Translations under genes and position numbers: made by a program
Shown here: positions 1 to 6,212 of the stretch, one piece after another
How the letters are laid out: each line of letters opens with the position of its first letter
Position numbering within the stretch: position 1 is the stretch's first letter
The notes under the pieces: generated by a model
Database searches by the model: none
The model's input: the letters and a program-made list of their open reading frames with translations, nothing else
What the model was told of the DNA's origin: nothing
NCBI GenBank assembly: GCA_002367375.1
Contig: DFBR01000154.1
Coordinates: forward strand, 1-6,835
Direction of reading: 5' to 3'
Source: Erythrobacter sp. UBA3075
Lineage (GTDB): Bacteria; Pseudomonadota; Alphaproteobacteria; Sphingomonadales; Sphingomonadaceae
DNA: 6,835 nucleotides

Positions 1-263
1 GCCATCATATCCATGGTGACGGGGATGGTGGAAGGCAGGCCGTAAATCACCTGCCCCAGCGAATCGCCGACCAGCAGCATATCGCAATGCGGATCGAGCA
101 ATTGCGCCTGCCGCGCGGTGTAGGCGGTCAGCATCACCAGGGGTTCTGCGGTAACGCCATCCACCTTGCGCGCGCGGATTTTGGGGACTGTCAGCCGTTT
201 CATCGGCGCGGGTGTGGGATTGGCGCGGCTGGTCGAAGTGTCGAGTGTGTAGGTCGTGGACAT
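1..263 (-). CDS. panB: 3-methyl-2-oxobutanoate hydroxymethyltransferase, N-terminal part (runs off left edge)
   Basis: PanB transfers a hydroxymethyl group from 5,10-methylene-tetrahydrofolate to 2-oxoisovalerate, giving ketopantoate, the first committed step of pantothenate and coenzyme A synthesis in the cytoplasm. Only the first 87 codons are present. The conserved core starts at about residue 42 with [11 protein letters not shown], followed by [11 protein letters not shown] (62-72) and the STIPVTMD segment (78-85). Asp67 in VGDS matches the family's magnesium ligand. The first 20 residues are a poorly conserved extension that ends in a second possible start, Met21 before KRLTVP. I chose the outer ATG at 261-263 because AGAGGG lies about five bases upstream of it. 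The gene is divergent from the transporter that follows. Downstream pan genes, if any, lie outside the window. Confidence 0.93.
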   Translation of the reverse strand, partial: MSTTYTLDTSTSRANPTPAPMKRLTVPKIRARKVDGVTAEPLVMLTAYTARQAQLLDPHCDMLLVGDSLGQVIYGLPSTIPVTMDMM

Positions 264-307
264 AGACCCTCTTTATCAGACAGACCTCTCGACGCGAGCG
301 TTGATTC

Positions 308-325
308 ATTGCATGACGTCGCAAT
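308..325. promoter_or_regulatory. Inverted repeat in the panB/transporter divergent gap, possible operator
   Basis: ATTGC and GCAAT are separated by eight bases (ATGACGTC, which itself contains the palindrome GACGTC). The repeat sits in the middle of the 88-base divergent gap, 26 bases before the transporter start. Dyads of this size are common binding sites for dimeric regulators, but a 5-bp arm can arise by chance and I recognise no specific regulator for it. I could not place a convincing -35/-10 pair for either gene. Confidence 0.25.
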
Positions 326-351
326 CTTTGGGGTCACGAGGATAAATATAG

Positions 352-1773
352 ATGGCACTTACCCAATCGGGATCGACCGGAGACCATTGGTCATCGCGCA
401 CGGCGTTTATTCTGGCTGCAGTCGGATCTGCTGTCGGGCTTGGCAATCTTGTCCGTTTCCCGGCTGAGGCAGGCGCTAATGGCGGCGGCGCTTTCGTGCT
501 GTTTTACATTCTTTGTATTGTGCTGATCGGCCTTCCGGTTTTGCTGTCGGAAACGCTGATCGGGCGTCACGGGCAAGCTGCTGCACCCGAAAGTTTCCGT
601 AAGGTGGCGGAGCAATCCGGCAAATCGACTGCTTGGGAACACGTTGCCAGTCTGGGTGTGTTGTCGGCCTTTCTGGTTCTTGCCTTCTACTGCGTGATTG
701 GCGGCTGGGTTATTTATTACATCGGGGTCTTCGCAGGCGACCTGTTTACCACGGGTATTTCGGGCGGCGCTTTTTCGGATATGACCGTAAGCGAAGTGGA
801 GGGTCTGTTCCCTGCCATGATCGAGAATGGCATGGTCACTGTCATTCTTAATTTGGTGTTCCTCGCGGTGACGGTCTTCTTTGTGTCGCGCGGCGTTTCT
901 GGTGGTATCGAGAAGGTCGCGGTGTACCTGATGCCAGCCTTCTTCGTTCTGCTGGTGGGCATCACGGTCTACGGTCTTTTCGGAGGGCAAATGGGCCGGA
1001 CGCTGGCGTATTTGTTCACGTTTGAGCCGGAGCGTTTGACCGGTCCGGTGATGCTCGCTGCAGTCGGGCAGGCGTTCTTCTCGCTGTCTCTGGGTGTTGC
1101 AGGTATGGTTACTTACGGCGCCTATGTAGGTCGTAATGTGAATCTTGCAGGCACTTCTGCGATTATTGCCGCAGCGGATACTTCGGTCGCGCTGCTGGCA
1201 GGTCTGTGTATTTTCCCCATCGTCTTTGCTGCGGGCCTTTCGGCTGATGGCGGGCTGGGCCTGATGTTCACGACGCTGCCACATGCCTTCCAGGAAATTC
1301 CGGGCGGATCGCTGATCGGCTTTGGCTTCTTCGTCATGGTTGGTTTTGCCGCACTGACGAGCTCGGTCGCGTTGATGGAAGTGCCGACGGCATGGGTGAG
1401 TGAGCGGTTCCGCTTCGTTCGTCCGATTGCGGCCGGTATCGTGACGTTCTTGGCGGCTGTTCTGGGCGCGCTTTCAGCGCTTTCGATGGGTGTGCTGTCT
1501 GGCTTCCACCCACTCGATTTCCTGCCTATGTTCGAAGGCATGGGCGTGCTGGACACGCTTGACACCTTCACGGGTAAGATCACCATGCCAATAGGCGCTC
1601 TACTAACCTCGGTCTTCATCGGCTGGGTCGCCAACAAGCGGTTGGTCGATAGCGAGAACGGCCTCAACGGCGGATTGCACCTTTTCTGGCGATTTCTAGT
1701 GTGCTGGTTGTGCCCGATCGCGCTGACGCTGATCTTGATTGTGGGTATTTTCCCCGGCGTTCTGGGCGACTGA
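352..1773 (+). CDS. Sodium-dependent transporter, NSS (LeuT/SNF) family
   Basis: This inner-membrane symporter is expected to use the sodium gradient to import an amino acid or related amine; the substrate cannot be read from the sequence. At 473 residues with about 11 membrane segments it fits the bacterial NSS type. TM1 carries GLGNLVRFP (29-37), then NGGGAF (43-48). TM6 has GQAFFSLSLG with Ser244 at the LeuT Thr254 position. TM8 has ALTSS (334-338), where Thr336 and Ser337 match the LeuT Na2 ligands. Asn32 matches the Na1 ligand Asn27. In TM7, Asp276 aligns with LeuT Asn286 and Ala280 with Glu290, so the acidic residue is shifted by one helical turn. The chosen ATG has GAGG ten bases upstream (338-341). 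The gene ends 15 bases before a strong terminator and appears monocistronic. Its base composition is visibly less GC-rich than imuB. Confidence 0.95.
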   Translation: MALTQSGSTGDHWSSRTAFILAAVGSAVGLGNLVRFPAEAGANGGGAFVLFYILCIVLIGLPVLLSETLIGRHGQAAAPESFRKVAEQSGKSTAWEHVASLGVLSAFLVLAFYCVIGGWVIYYIGVFAGDLFTTGISGGAFSDMTVSEVEGLFPAMIENGMVTVILNLVFLAVTVFFVSRGVSGGIEKVAVYLMPAFFVLLVGITVYGLFGGQMGRTLAYLFTFEPERLTGPVMLAAVGQAFFSLSLGVAGMVTYGAYVGRNVNLAGTSAIIAAADTSVALLAGLCIFPIVFAAGLSADGGLGLMFTTLPHAFQEIPGGSLIGFGFFVMVGFAALTSSVALMEVPTAWVSERFRFVRPIAAGIVTFLAAVLGALSALSMGVLSGFHPLDFLPMFEGMGVLDTLDTFTGKITMPIGALLTSVFIGWVANKRLVDSENGLNGGLHLFWRFLVCWLCPIALTLILIVGIFPGVLGD

Positions 1774-1788
1774 CAAACTTTTGCGCTG

Positions 1789-1836
1789 ACACAAAAAGAG
1801 CCGCCGCCCGGCAATTGGCGGCGGCTCTTTTTGTGT
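1789..1836 (+). terminator. Strong intrinsic terminator after the transporter gene
   Basis: The arms 1789-1808 and 1817-1836 form a perfect 20-bp stem around an 8-base loop (CGGCAATT). The core is GAGCCGCCGCC paired with GGCGGCGGCTC, and the outer part pairs ACACAAAAA with TTTTTGTGT. The T run after the GC core gives a standard rho-independent signal on the plus strand. Because the A run mirrors it, the element should also terminate minus-strand transcription. It isolates the transporter gene from the SOS promoter 40 bases further on. Confidence 0.93.
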
Positions 1837-1875
1837 GCTTTTTCCGCAGGTTTGAAACGCATTTGCATGGGGCGG

Positions 1876-1906
1876 TTGCACGAATCGGCAAATGAGAACA
1901 TAAATA
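1876..1906 (+). promoter_or_regulatory. Candidate imuA promoter
   Basis: TTGCAC (1876-1881) and TAAATA (1901-1906) are separated by 19 bases, longer than ideal; CATAAA at 1899-1904 would give 17. The -10 candidate lies inside the LexA operator at the same place as the TATATA of the dnaE2 promoter, which supports the assignment. Transcription would start around 1913, giving a short leader before imuA. Confidence 0.5.
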
Positions 1907-1910
1907 GAAC
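1896..1910 (+). promoter_or_regulatory. LexA operator (SOS box) of the imuA-imuB unit
   Basis: GAAC-ATAAATA-GAAC is an exact match to the alphaproteobacterial LexA site, a direct repeat of GAAC (GTTC on the other strand) with a 7-base spacer. It ends 18 bases before the imuA start and overlaps the presumed -10, so bound LexA would block RNA polymerase until RecA-triggered LexA self-cleavage. The sequence 1896-1913 is identical to 6135-6152 except for one base. Confidence 0.93.
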
Positions 1911-1928
1911 AAAGGAGTCGAATCGGAC

Positions 1929-2666
1929 ATGGACATGGCTTCCCTGCCACGCGCGGTGGAGCTGGCCTCTCCCGGTGCCCGCAATCCGCGTTGGCAGCCG
2001 GGTCGGCCAGCTGCATTGCACAGTGAGATTTTCGCCCCCGCCGGTGAGGCGAGCGGTGTGGGTGCTGCGCTGGCGCTCGCGCTTGATGGGCTGCGTATGC
2101 GTGGCAGGGATGCGGAAGGCGCTGCGGCGGAAGAGCGCAGTGTGCTGTGGGTGCAGGACGCAGTCGCGCGGCGCTTGGGCGGACGTCCCTATCGCCCCGG
2201 CCTGCCGAAAAGCCTGCGTCACCGGCTGATCCATGTTGCCGCCAAAACCCCCGAGGATGCGCTGTTCGCGCTGGAGGAGGGGGTTAGGTGCCGCGACCTT
2301 GCCTGTGTGATCGGGGAAGTGGCGGGCAATCCGCGCGCGCTCAGTTTCACCGCCTCGCGTCGCCTCAGTCTGGCGGCGGAAAAGCATGGCGTGCCGCTGT
2401 TTCTCGTCCGCCTCGATGCCGAGGCTGATCTCAGTTCCGCCCGGATGCGCTGGCAGATGCGCGCTGCCCCGTCTGCTCCGCCGCTGTGGAACCCCGCAGC
2501 GCCCGGCCTCCCGGCATGGCAGGCGCAGCTTTTCCGTGCGCGCAGCCATGCTCCCGGAGAATGGACCCTGCGCACCTTGCGAGACGGGCTTGCCGCCTCT
2601 CTTCCCGACCGGGTGAAGGCGGTGGAAGAAGCGTCGGATACCACTCTGCCGCGAAGGACCGCATGA
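1929..2666 (+). CDS. imuA: ImuA, SOS mutasome accessory protein (RecA-like)
   Basis: ImuA is a RecA-fold accessory factor that works with ImuB and DnaE2 in damage-induced, error-prone translesion synthesis. The 245 residues match the family's length. Recognisable stretches are HSEIFAPAGEASGVG (31-45), RSVLWVQD (70-77), ACVIGEVAG (125-133), the TASRRLSLAAEKHGVPLFLVR block (141-161), ARMRWQMRAAPS (171-182) and a tail with WQAQLFRARSHAPGEW (197-212). No Walker A motif (GxxxxGKT/S) is visible; the glycine-rich segment near 39-46 lacks the lysine, so ATP binding cannot be assumed. The start at 1929 has AAAGGAG at 1911-1917, eleven bases upstream; Met3 is a less well-placed alternative. imuB starts six bases after the stop, and the LexA site lies directly upstream. 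Confidence 0.93.
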   Translation: MDMASLPRAVELASPGARNPRWQPGRPAALHSEIFAPAGEASGVGAALALALDGLRMRGRDAEGAAAEERSVLWVQDAVARRLGGRPYRPGLPKSLRHRLIHVAAKTPEDALFALEEGVRCRDLACVIGEVAGNPRALSFTASRRLSLAAEKHGVPLFLVRLDAEADLSSARMRWQMRAAPSAPPLWNPAAPGLPAWQAQLFRARSHAPGEWTLRTLRDGLAASLPDRVKAVEEASDTTLPRRTA

Positions 2667-2672
2667 GAAGCC

Positions 2673-4250
2673 ATGGCTGCCTCTCCACCTCGCCGCATCA
2701 TGGCAATCTGGGCCTGCGATCTCCCGCTTGATCGCTGGCGGCATTCCGAAAACTGCAAGTCGGGCGAGGGCGCAGATGCGCAGCCGCTCGCGCTGATTAC
2801 CGAAACCGCGCATGGGCCGCGGATCAATGCTGCCAACGCTGCCGGGCACGCGGAAGGCGCGGGCCGCGGCATGATGCTGGCCGACGCCCGCACTTTGTGT
2901 CCGCAGCTGGAAGTCCGCCCGAGCGATCCGGCGGGCGACCTCGCTTTCCTCGAAAGGCTGGCAGTGTGGGCGCAGCGATGGGGCCCATGGAGCGCGATTG
3001 ACCCGCCCGATGGCCTGTTGGTGGATGTGAGCGCTGTGGCGCATCTGTTCGGCGGGGAACGCCGTCTGATTGCCGATGTGGCGCAACTTTGCACCGCGCG
3101 CGGCCTGTCGGTGCGCAGCGCCATTGCACCCACTGCCGGGGCGGCATGGGCATTGGCGCATTACGCGCCGCCCGGAACGATCCTGTGCCCGCAGGACGAT
3201 ATTGCGGGTCGCCTTGCAGACCTTCCTGTGGCAGCCCTGCGGCTCGACAATGATGTGCTGCTGGTGCTGCGCCGCCTTGGCCTCAAGCGGCTTGGCGATC
3301 TCACCGGTGTCGGCGAAGGAGCCAGCGGGCGTGATGCCATCCACCGCCGGTTTCGCAATCGTAAATCGCCCGCCGCCAACCCGCTTATCCGCATGGACCA
3401 GCTCATGGGCCGTGTCCCCGAACCGCTGCTGCCGGTCATCCCGCTCACCGCCGCGCTGGTGCAGCGCCGTCTGCTCGAACCGATCCGCCACCGCAGCCTG
3501 CTCGATACGGTTGTGGCAGACCTCGCCGAGGATATGGCGCGCGAGTTGGAGGGGCGGGGCGAGGGCGCGCGCCGCCTGCAATTGGGCCTGTGGCGCGTCG
3601 ATGGCGAAGTGGTGCTGCGCGAGCTGGAACTGGCCGCCGCTACGCGTGATCCGGACCACATCTGCCGCCTCTTCGCCGCCAAGCTGGACGATGTCGACGC
3701 CGGTTTCGGGATCGAGATGCTGCGTCTGCGCACCAGCTGGGCCGAGCCTTTGCGGATCGGGCAGGCTGATCTGGAGGCAGCGGCAGAGGAGCATGGTACG
3801 TCGCTGTCCGCCTGTATCGACCGGCTTACCGTGCGGCTTGGTGCAGATGCGGTGCAGCGCCCCGTTCTGCGCGCCAGCCACATTCCCGAGCGTGCTCAGG
3901 GCTGGCAACCACCGCTGGAGGCTGAACCTGTGCAACAGGAGGAGCTCGCATTCCATGCGCGGCCTCTGAAGCTGCTCGACCGGGCGGAGCGGATTGCGGT
4001 GCTCTATGCCAGCCCCGATGGCTATCCCCGCCGCTTCCGCTGGCGCGGCAATGTGTTCGAAGTGGCACGAGTAGAGGGACCGGAACGGATCGCTCCTGAA
4101 TGGTGGCGGCAAAAGGGCTCTGCGCGCCTGCGTGACTATTACCGGATCGAGGATGATAGCGGCCGCCGCTACTGGATATACCGCGCAGGCCTTGCCGGAG
4201 ATGGTCGCGGCGGAGAGCCGGACTGGTTTTTACAGGGGCTGTTTGCGTGA
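2673..4250 (+). CDS. imuB: ImuB, catalytically inactive-type Y-family DNA polymerase homologue
   Basis: ImuB is the hub of the SOS mutasome. In studied bacteria it binds the beta clamp, ImuA and DnaE2 but does not itself polymerise. The 525 residues show a Y-family core: IWACDLPLDRW (12-22), the fingers/palm part with INAANAAGHAEGAGRGM (51-67), SAIDPPDGLLVDVSAVAHLFGGE (107-129, palm), a helix-hairpin-helix-like VLRRLGLKRLGDLTGV (198-213), a little-finger region (about 255-360), and an ImuB-type tail RIAPEWWR (472-479) to DWFLQGLFA (517-525). Active Y-family enzymes have SxDE at the palm site; here it is AIDPP, with no Glu after Asp110, as expected for ImuB. QLGLW (303-307) and QEELAF (422-427) are possible but weak clamp-binding motifs. 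The start at 2673 precedes the conserved beta strand; Met10 would be an alternative. The stop overlaps the next gene's GTG by four bases. Confidence 0.96.
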   Translation: MAASPPRRIMAIWACDLPLDRWRHSENCKSGEGADAQPLALITETAHGPRINAANAAGHAEGAGRGMMLADARTLCPQLEVRPSDPAGDLAFLERLAVWAQRWGPWSAIDPPDGLLVDVSAVAHLFGGERRLIADVAQLCTARGLSVRSAIAPTAGAAWALAHYAPPGTILCPQDDIAGRLADLPVAALRLDNDVLLVLRRLGLKRLGDLTGVGEGASGRDAIHRRFRNRKSPAANPLIRMDQLMGRVPEPLLPVIPLTAALVQRRLLEPIRHRSLLDTVVADLAEDMARELEGRGEGARRLQLGLWRVDGEVVLRELELAAATRDPDHICRLFAAKLDDVDAGFGIEMLRLRTSWAEPLRIGQADLEAAAEEHGTSLSACIDRLTVRLGADAVQRPVLRASHIPERAQGWQPPLEAEPVQQEELAFHARPLKLLDRAERIAVLYASPDGYPRRFRWRGNVFEVARVEGPERIAPEWWRQKGSARLRDYYRIEDDSGRRYWIYRAGLAGDGRGGEPDWFLQGLFA

Positions 4251-5482
4251 CCAAGAGAATAGCTGGCCCAGCTCAAACTTTGATCAACGCCAGATCCGGT
4301 CTATCAAACCTGATGCGGATTCTGCTCCCCCTCATGATGTTGTGCCTTTCCGCACAGGCCCAAGCACAATCCAGCCAAGACCAGCCAACCTCTGAAGAAT
4401 ATCAGGCCGACGCGTTGCAACTTGGGCAGCAGATCGAGCAGGCCTACGCCTATCGCGACCGCTTCGAGGATGAGGAAATTCCGTTTAACGCAACGCTTCA
4501 GGCCGAAGCCGAAGCGGTGACTGATGCGCGCTCGCTCTTGCGTTATGTCGAACGCGCCTTGCTGCTCTTGCAGGATCATCATGCCATCACCGGCAGCTCG
4601 CTTTCGGATAGCTGGGCGGTGGTGCCAAGCTATGCTGACCTGTGGATCATCTTTGAAGATGACCAATATGTGGTCGACGCGGTGCGGGCGGGCTCTCCTG
4701 CAGAGGACGTCGGCGTCGTGGCCGGAATGCGGCTCACCGGCGTGGATGGTCTGACAACTGCCGCGGCTGTCCGCGCATTCTGGCAGGACTTGGGGCACAT
4801 ACCCGAAGGTGAGGAAGCGATGAGCTTCGCCGCGCGCGTTCTGGCGGCCGGGCGCAGAGACAGGCCGCGCCGCTTGGCATTCGCTGGCTCAGGCAGCTCT
4901 CTCGATCTCGAATTGCCGAACCTTTACGCCATCGAACGCGAAGATATGCCTCTCGTGACCCTCGTGCGCGATGGTAACGCTGCAACAATCCGTATCAACG
5001 ATTCACTGGGCAATGATGAGACGATAGCCGCCTTCGATATTGCTATGCGTGAAGTGCAGGATGCGAGCAGCATTGTGATCGACCTTACTGAAACGCCCGG
5101 CGGCGGAAATACAAGGGTGGCACGGGCAATCATGGGGTGGTTCATCACCGAAGCTATGCCCTATCAAATGCATGATCTTCCTGCTGAACAGCGTCAAACT
5201 GGCATCGCCCGCCGCTGGATGGAATATGTCTTGCCGCGCGAAGGACAACACTACGATGGCGAAGTGAGCGTGCGTGTAGGACGCTGGACCGGAAGCATGG
5301 GCGAAGGGCTTGCCATCGGAATGCACGCTTTTGGATTTGCAGTAGAGGGGCACGAGATGGCTGGTCTGCTTGGCGCGATCTATGATCTGCGGCTGAGCAA
5401 TTCCCAGATGATGTACAAACTGCCTGTGGAACGGCTTTCCGCAGTGGATGGGACGCCGCGCGAAGACTTCGTCGTCGACTGA
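4247..5482 (+). CDS. Predicted exported S41-family (tail-specific/tricorn-like) peptidase with PDZ domain
   Basis: Likely a periplasmic or membrane-anchored serine peptidase; the substrate is unknown. From the GTG start it has 411 residues, with a hydrophobic export segment LLPLMMLCLSAQAQAQ (about 26-41), a PDZ-like region including VRAGSPAEDVGVVAGMRLTGVDG (about 145-167), and the S41 fold with IVIDLTETPGGGN in its second half. Candidate catalytic residues are Ser350 in TGSMGEG, His111/His112 in LQDHHA and Glu406 near the C-terminus. The lysine of CtpA-type Ser-Lys enzymes is absent (GLLG where GKG is expected), so a tricorn-like Ser-His-Glu arrangement is more plausible. The GTG start shares GTGA with the imuB stop and has AGGGG at 4234-4238, eight bases upstream. 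The ATG at 4313 would leave a cleaner signal peptide but has no clear ribosome site. It is the last gene of the imuA-imuB unit, so it is probably LexA-controlled. Confidence 0.85.
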   Translation: MTKRIAGPAQTLINARSGLSNLMRILLPLMMLCLSAQAQAQSSQDQPTSEEYQADALQLGQQIEQAYAYRDRFEDEEIPFNATLQAEAEAVTDARSLLRYVERALLLLQDHHAITGSSLSDSWAVVPSYADLWIIFEDDQYVVDAVRAGSPAEDVGVVAGMRLTGVDGLTTAAAVRAFWQDLGHIPEGEEAMSFAARVLAAGRRDRPRRLAFAGSGSSLDLELPNLYAIEREDMPLVTLVRDGNAATIRINDSLGNDETIAAFDIAMREVQDASSIVIDLTETPGGGNTRVARAIMGWFITEAMPYQMHDLPAEQRQTGIARRWMEYVLPREGQHYDGEVSVRVGRWTGSMGEGLAIGMHAFGFAVEGHEMAGLLGAIYDLRLSNSQMMYKLPVERLSAVDGTPREDFVVD

Positions 5483-5506
5483 GCGGCACGGTCTACATTT
5501 CCCGAC

Positions 5507-5539
5507 AAAAAGGGGGAGCGTATCTTTCGGCGCGCTCCC
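5507..5539 (-). terminator. Intrinsic terminator of the PilZ-domain gene
   Basis: Read on the minus strand, GGGAGCG (5539-5533), a 12-base loop and CGCTCCC (5520-5514) form a 7-bp GC-rich stem. It is followed by CC and then TTTTT (complement of the A run at 5507-5511). It lies 62 bases beyond the PilZ stop codon. On the plus strand the stem is followed only by TTGAATTTG, a weak T tract, so it may also end peptidase transcription, but less efficiently. Confidence 0.8.
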
Positions 5540-5600
5540 TTGAATTTGTAATATTGGCGAGGATTTATTCGCCGGGTGGTTCCCGCGATGCCGGTTTGTA

Positions 5601-6011
5601 TCAGCAGGGCAGGCGTGTGGGTGGGGAACCGTCTTTTCGATCCTGACTGTCGGTGCCCGCATCGTTCGCGTGCCCGGCGGGTAGCGCGCGCGATCCGGCG
5701 GGAGCCTTCTCGATTGTTTCTTTCAGGGCTTCAGGACTGAGCGGCTTGTCGAATTCAATGCCGCACATCCCCGGTTTGGACCAGGTCACGCGGCAGTAGG
5801 CCTCATGGATCGACCAATCGAGGATACCGGCACAACCGGCGGCGGGTGGAACCTGCGTTGCGAGGCGCGCGCCACTGGCGGAAATATCGAACAGGCGGCC
5901 CGGACGATCACCGCTAGGCATCAGCAGGTTGGCCATGCAATCGACGCGTGTGCGCGGTCCGCCTCGCCGTTCCGGGGCCTGAACAGGCTTGGCACGGGCG
6001 AACAGTTTCAT
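5601..6011 (-). CDS. PilZ-domain protein, predicted cyclic-di-GMP receptor
   Basis: A 136-residue cytoplasmic protein made almost entirely of one PilZ domain (about 12-105). Both parts of the cyclic-di-GMP binding signature are intact: the RxxxR motif at Arg16-Arg20 (RGGPR) and the (D/N)xSxxG motif at Asp42-Gly47 (DISASG). GMCGIEFDKPLSPEAL follows in the second half, and the last 30 or so residues (rich in Ala, Gly and Asp) look disordered. Such proteins usually act as small adaptors or effectors for motility, adhesion or envelope polysaccharide; this one's partner is unknown. The start at 6011 is well supported by GAGGAGG (6026-6020), eight bases upstream. The same frame stays open further upstream to 6140, but that would read through the ribosome site and the dnaE2 promoter. 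It is convergent with the peptidase gene and divergent from dnaE2. Confidence 0.9.
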   Translation of the reverse strand: MKLFARAKPVQAPERRGGPRTRVDCMANLLMPSGDRPGRLFDISASGARLATQVPPAAGCAGILDWSIHEAYCRVTWSKPGMCGIEFDKPLSPEALKETIEKAPAGSRALPAGHANDAGTDSQDRKDGSPPTRLPC

Positions 6012-6116
6012 GGGGGCGACCTCCTCTAGTTGGTCTGTTCTTGACCCCGCAGTGGTTAAATTCGGACGAGGAAGCAGAGTTAATGGAGGAAATTTGCGAC
6101 TACTCACAGATGACTC

Positions 6117-6145
6117 TTGGCGAATCTGTTTTCGGAACATATATA
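6117..6145 (+). promoter_or_regulatory. dnaE2 promoter overlapping the SOS box
   Basis: TTGGCG (6117-6122) and TATATA (6140-6145) are separated by 17 bases, the optimal spacing for the housekeeping sigma factor. The -10 lies inside the LexA operator. Transcription would begin near 6152, about 60 bases before the dnaE2 start. Confidence 0.72.
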
Positions 6146-6149
6146 GAAC
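6135..6149 (+). promoter_or_regulatory. LexA operator (SOS box) of dnaE2
   Basis: GAAC-ATATATA-GAAC exactly fits the alphaproteobacterial LexA site. It lies 63 bases before the dnaE2 start and 123 bases from the start of the divergent PilZ gene, in the only gap between them. LexA bound here would certainly cover the dnaE2 -10; whether it also affects the PilZ promoter is unknown, because no convincing minus-strand promoter could be placed. Confidence 0.93.
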
Positions 6150-6212
6150 AAATGCGTGCGTTAGAGATCACAGATAAGTGGAAAGTCCTGCCGATGGGGC
6201 GAAAATGATGCC

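Noticed and set aside
87..467. Plus-strand open frame of 126 codons covering panB and the transporter start.
   Set aside because: It is antisense to panB, runs across the divergent gap and overlaps the transporter start in another frame, with no family resemblance.
391..1284. Minus-strand open frame of 297 codons inside the transporter gene.
   Set aside because: The translation is rich in Arg, His and Gln, as expected from the complement of a membrane protein gene, and the sense frame is an unmistakable NSS transporter.
1122..4112. Very long open frame (996 codons) on the minus strand under the transporter, imuA and imuB.
   Set aside because: It lies antisense to three genes of clear family, crosses their boundaries and two regulatory elements, and its translation shows no recognisable domain. 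It is the mirror frame of GC-rich coding sequence.
6028..6046. A further GTTC (6037-6040) near the PilZ start as a possible third SOS box.
   Set aside because: No second GTTC occurs seven bases away, so it is a half-site only.
6012..6140. N-terminal extension of the PilZ protein by 43 residues to an ATG at 6140.
   Set aside because: It would translate through the strong GAGGAGG site at 6020-6026 and begin inside the LexA operator; the extension has no conserved features.
6083..6208. A 41-codon plus-strand gene (starting MEEICDYSQ) before dnaE2.
   Set aside because: It spans the dnaE2 promoter and LexA box, has mixed third-position usage and resembles nothing I know. Only its last 18 codons are kept as a speculative leader.
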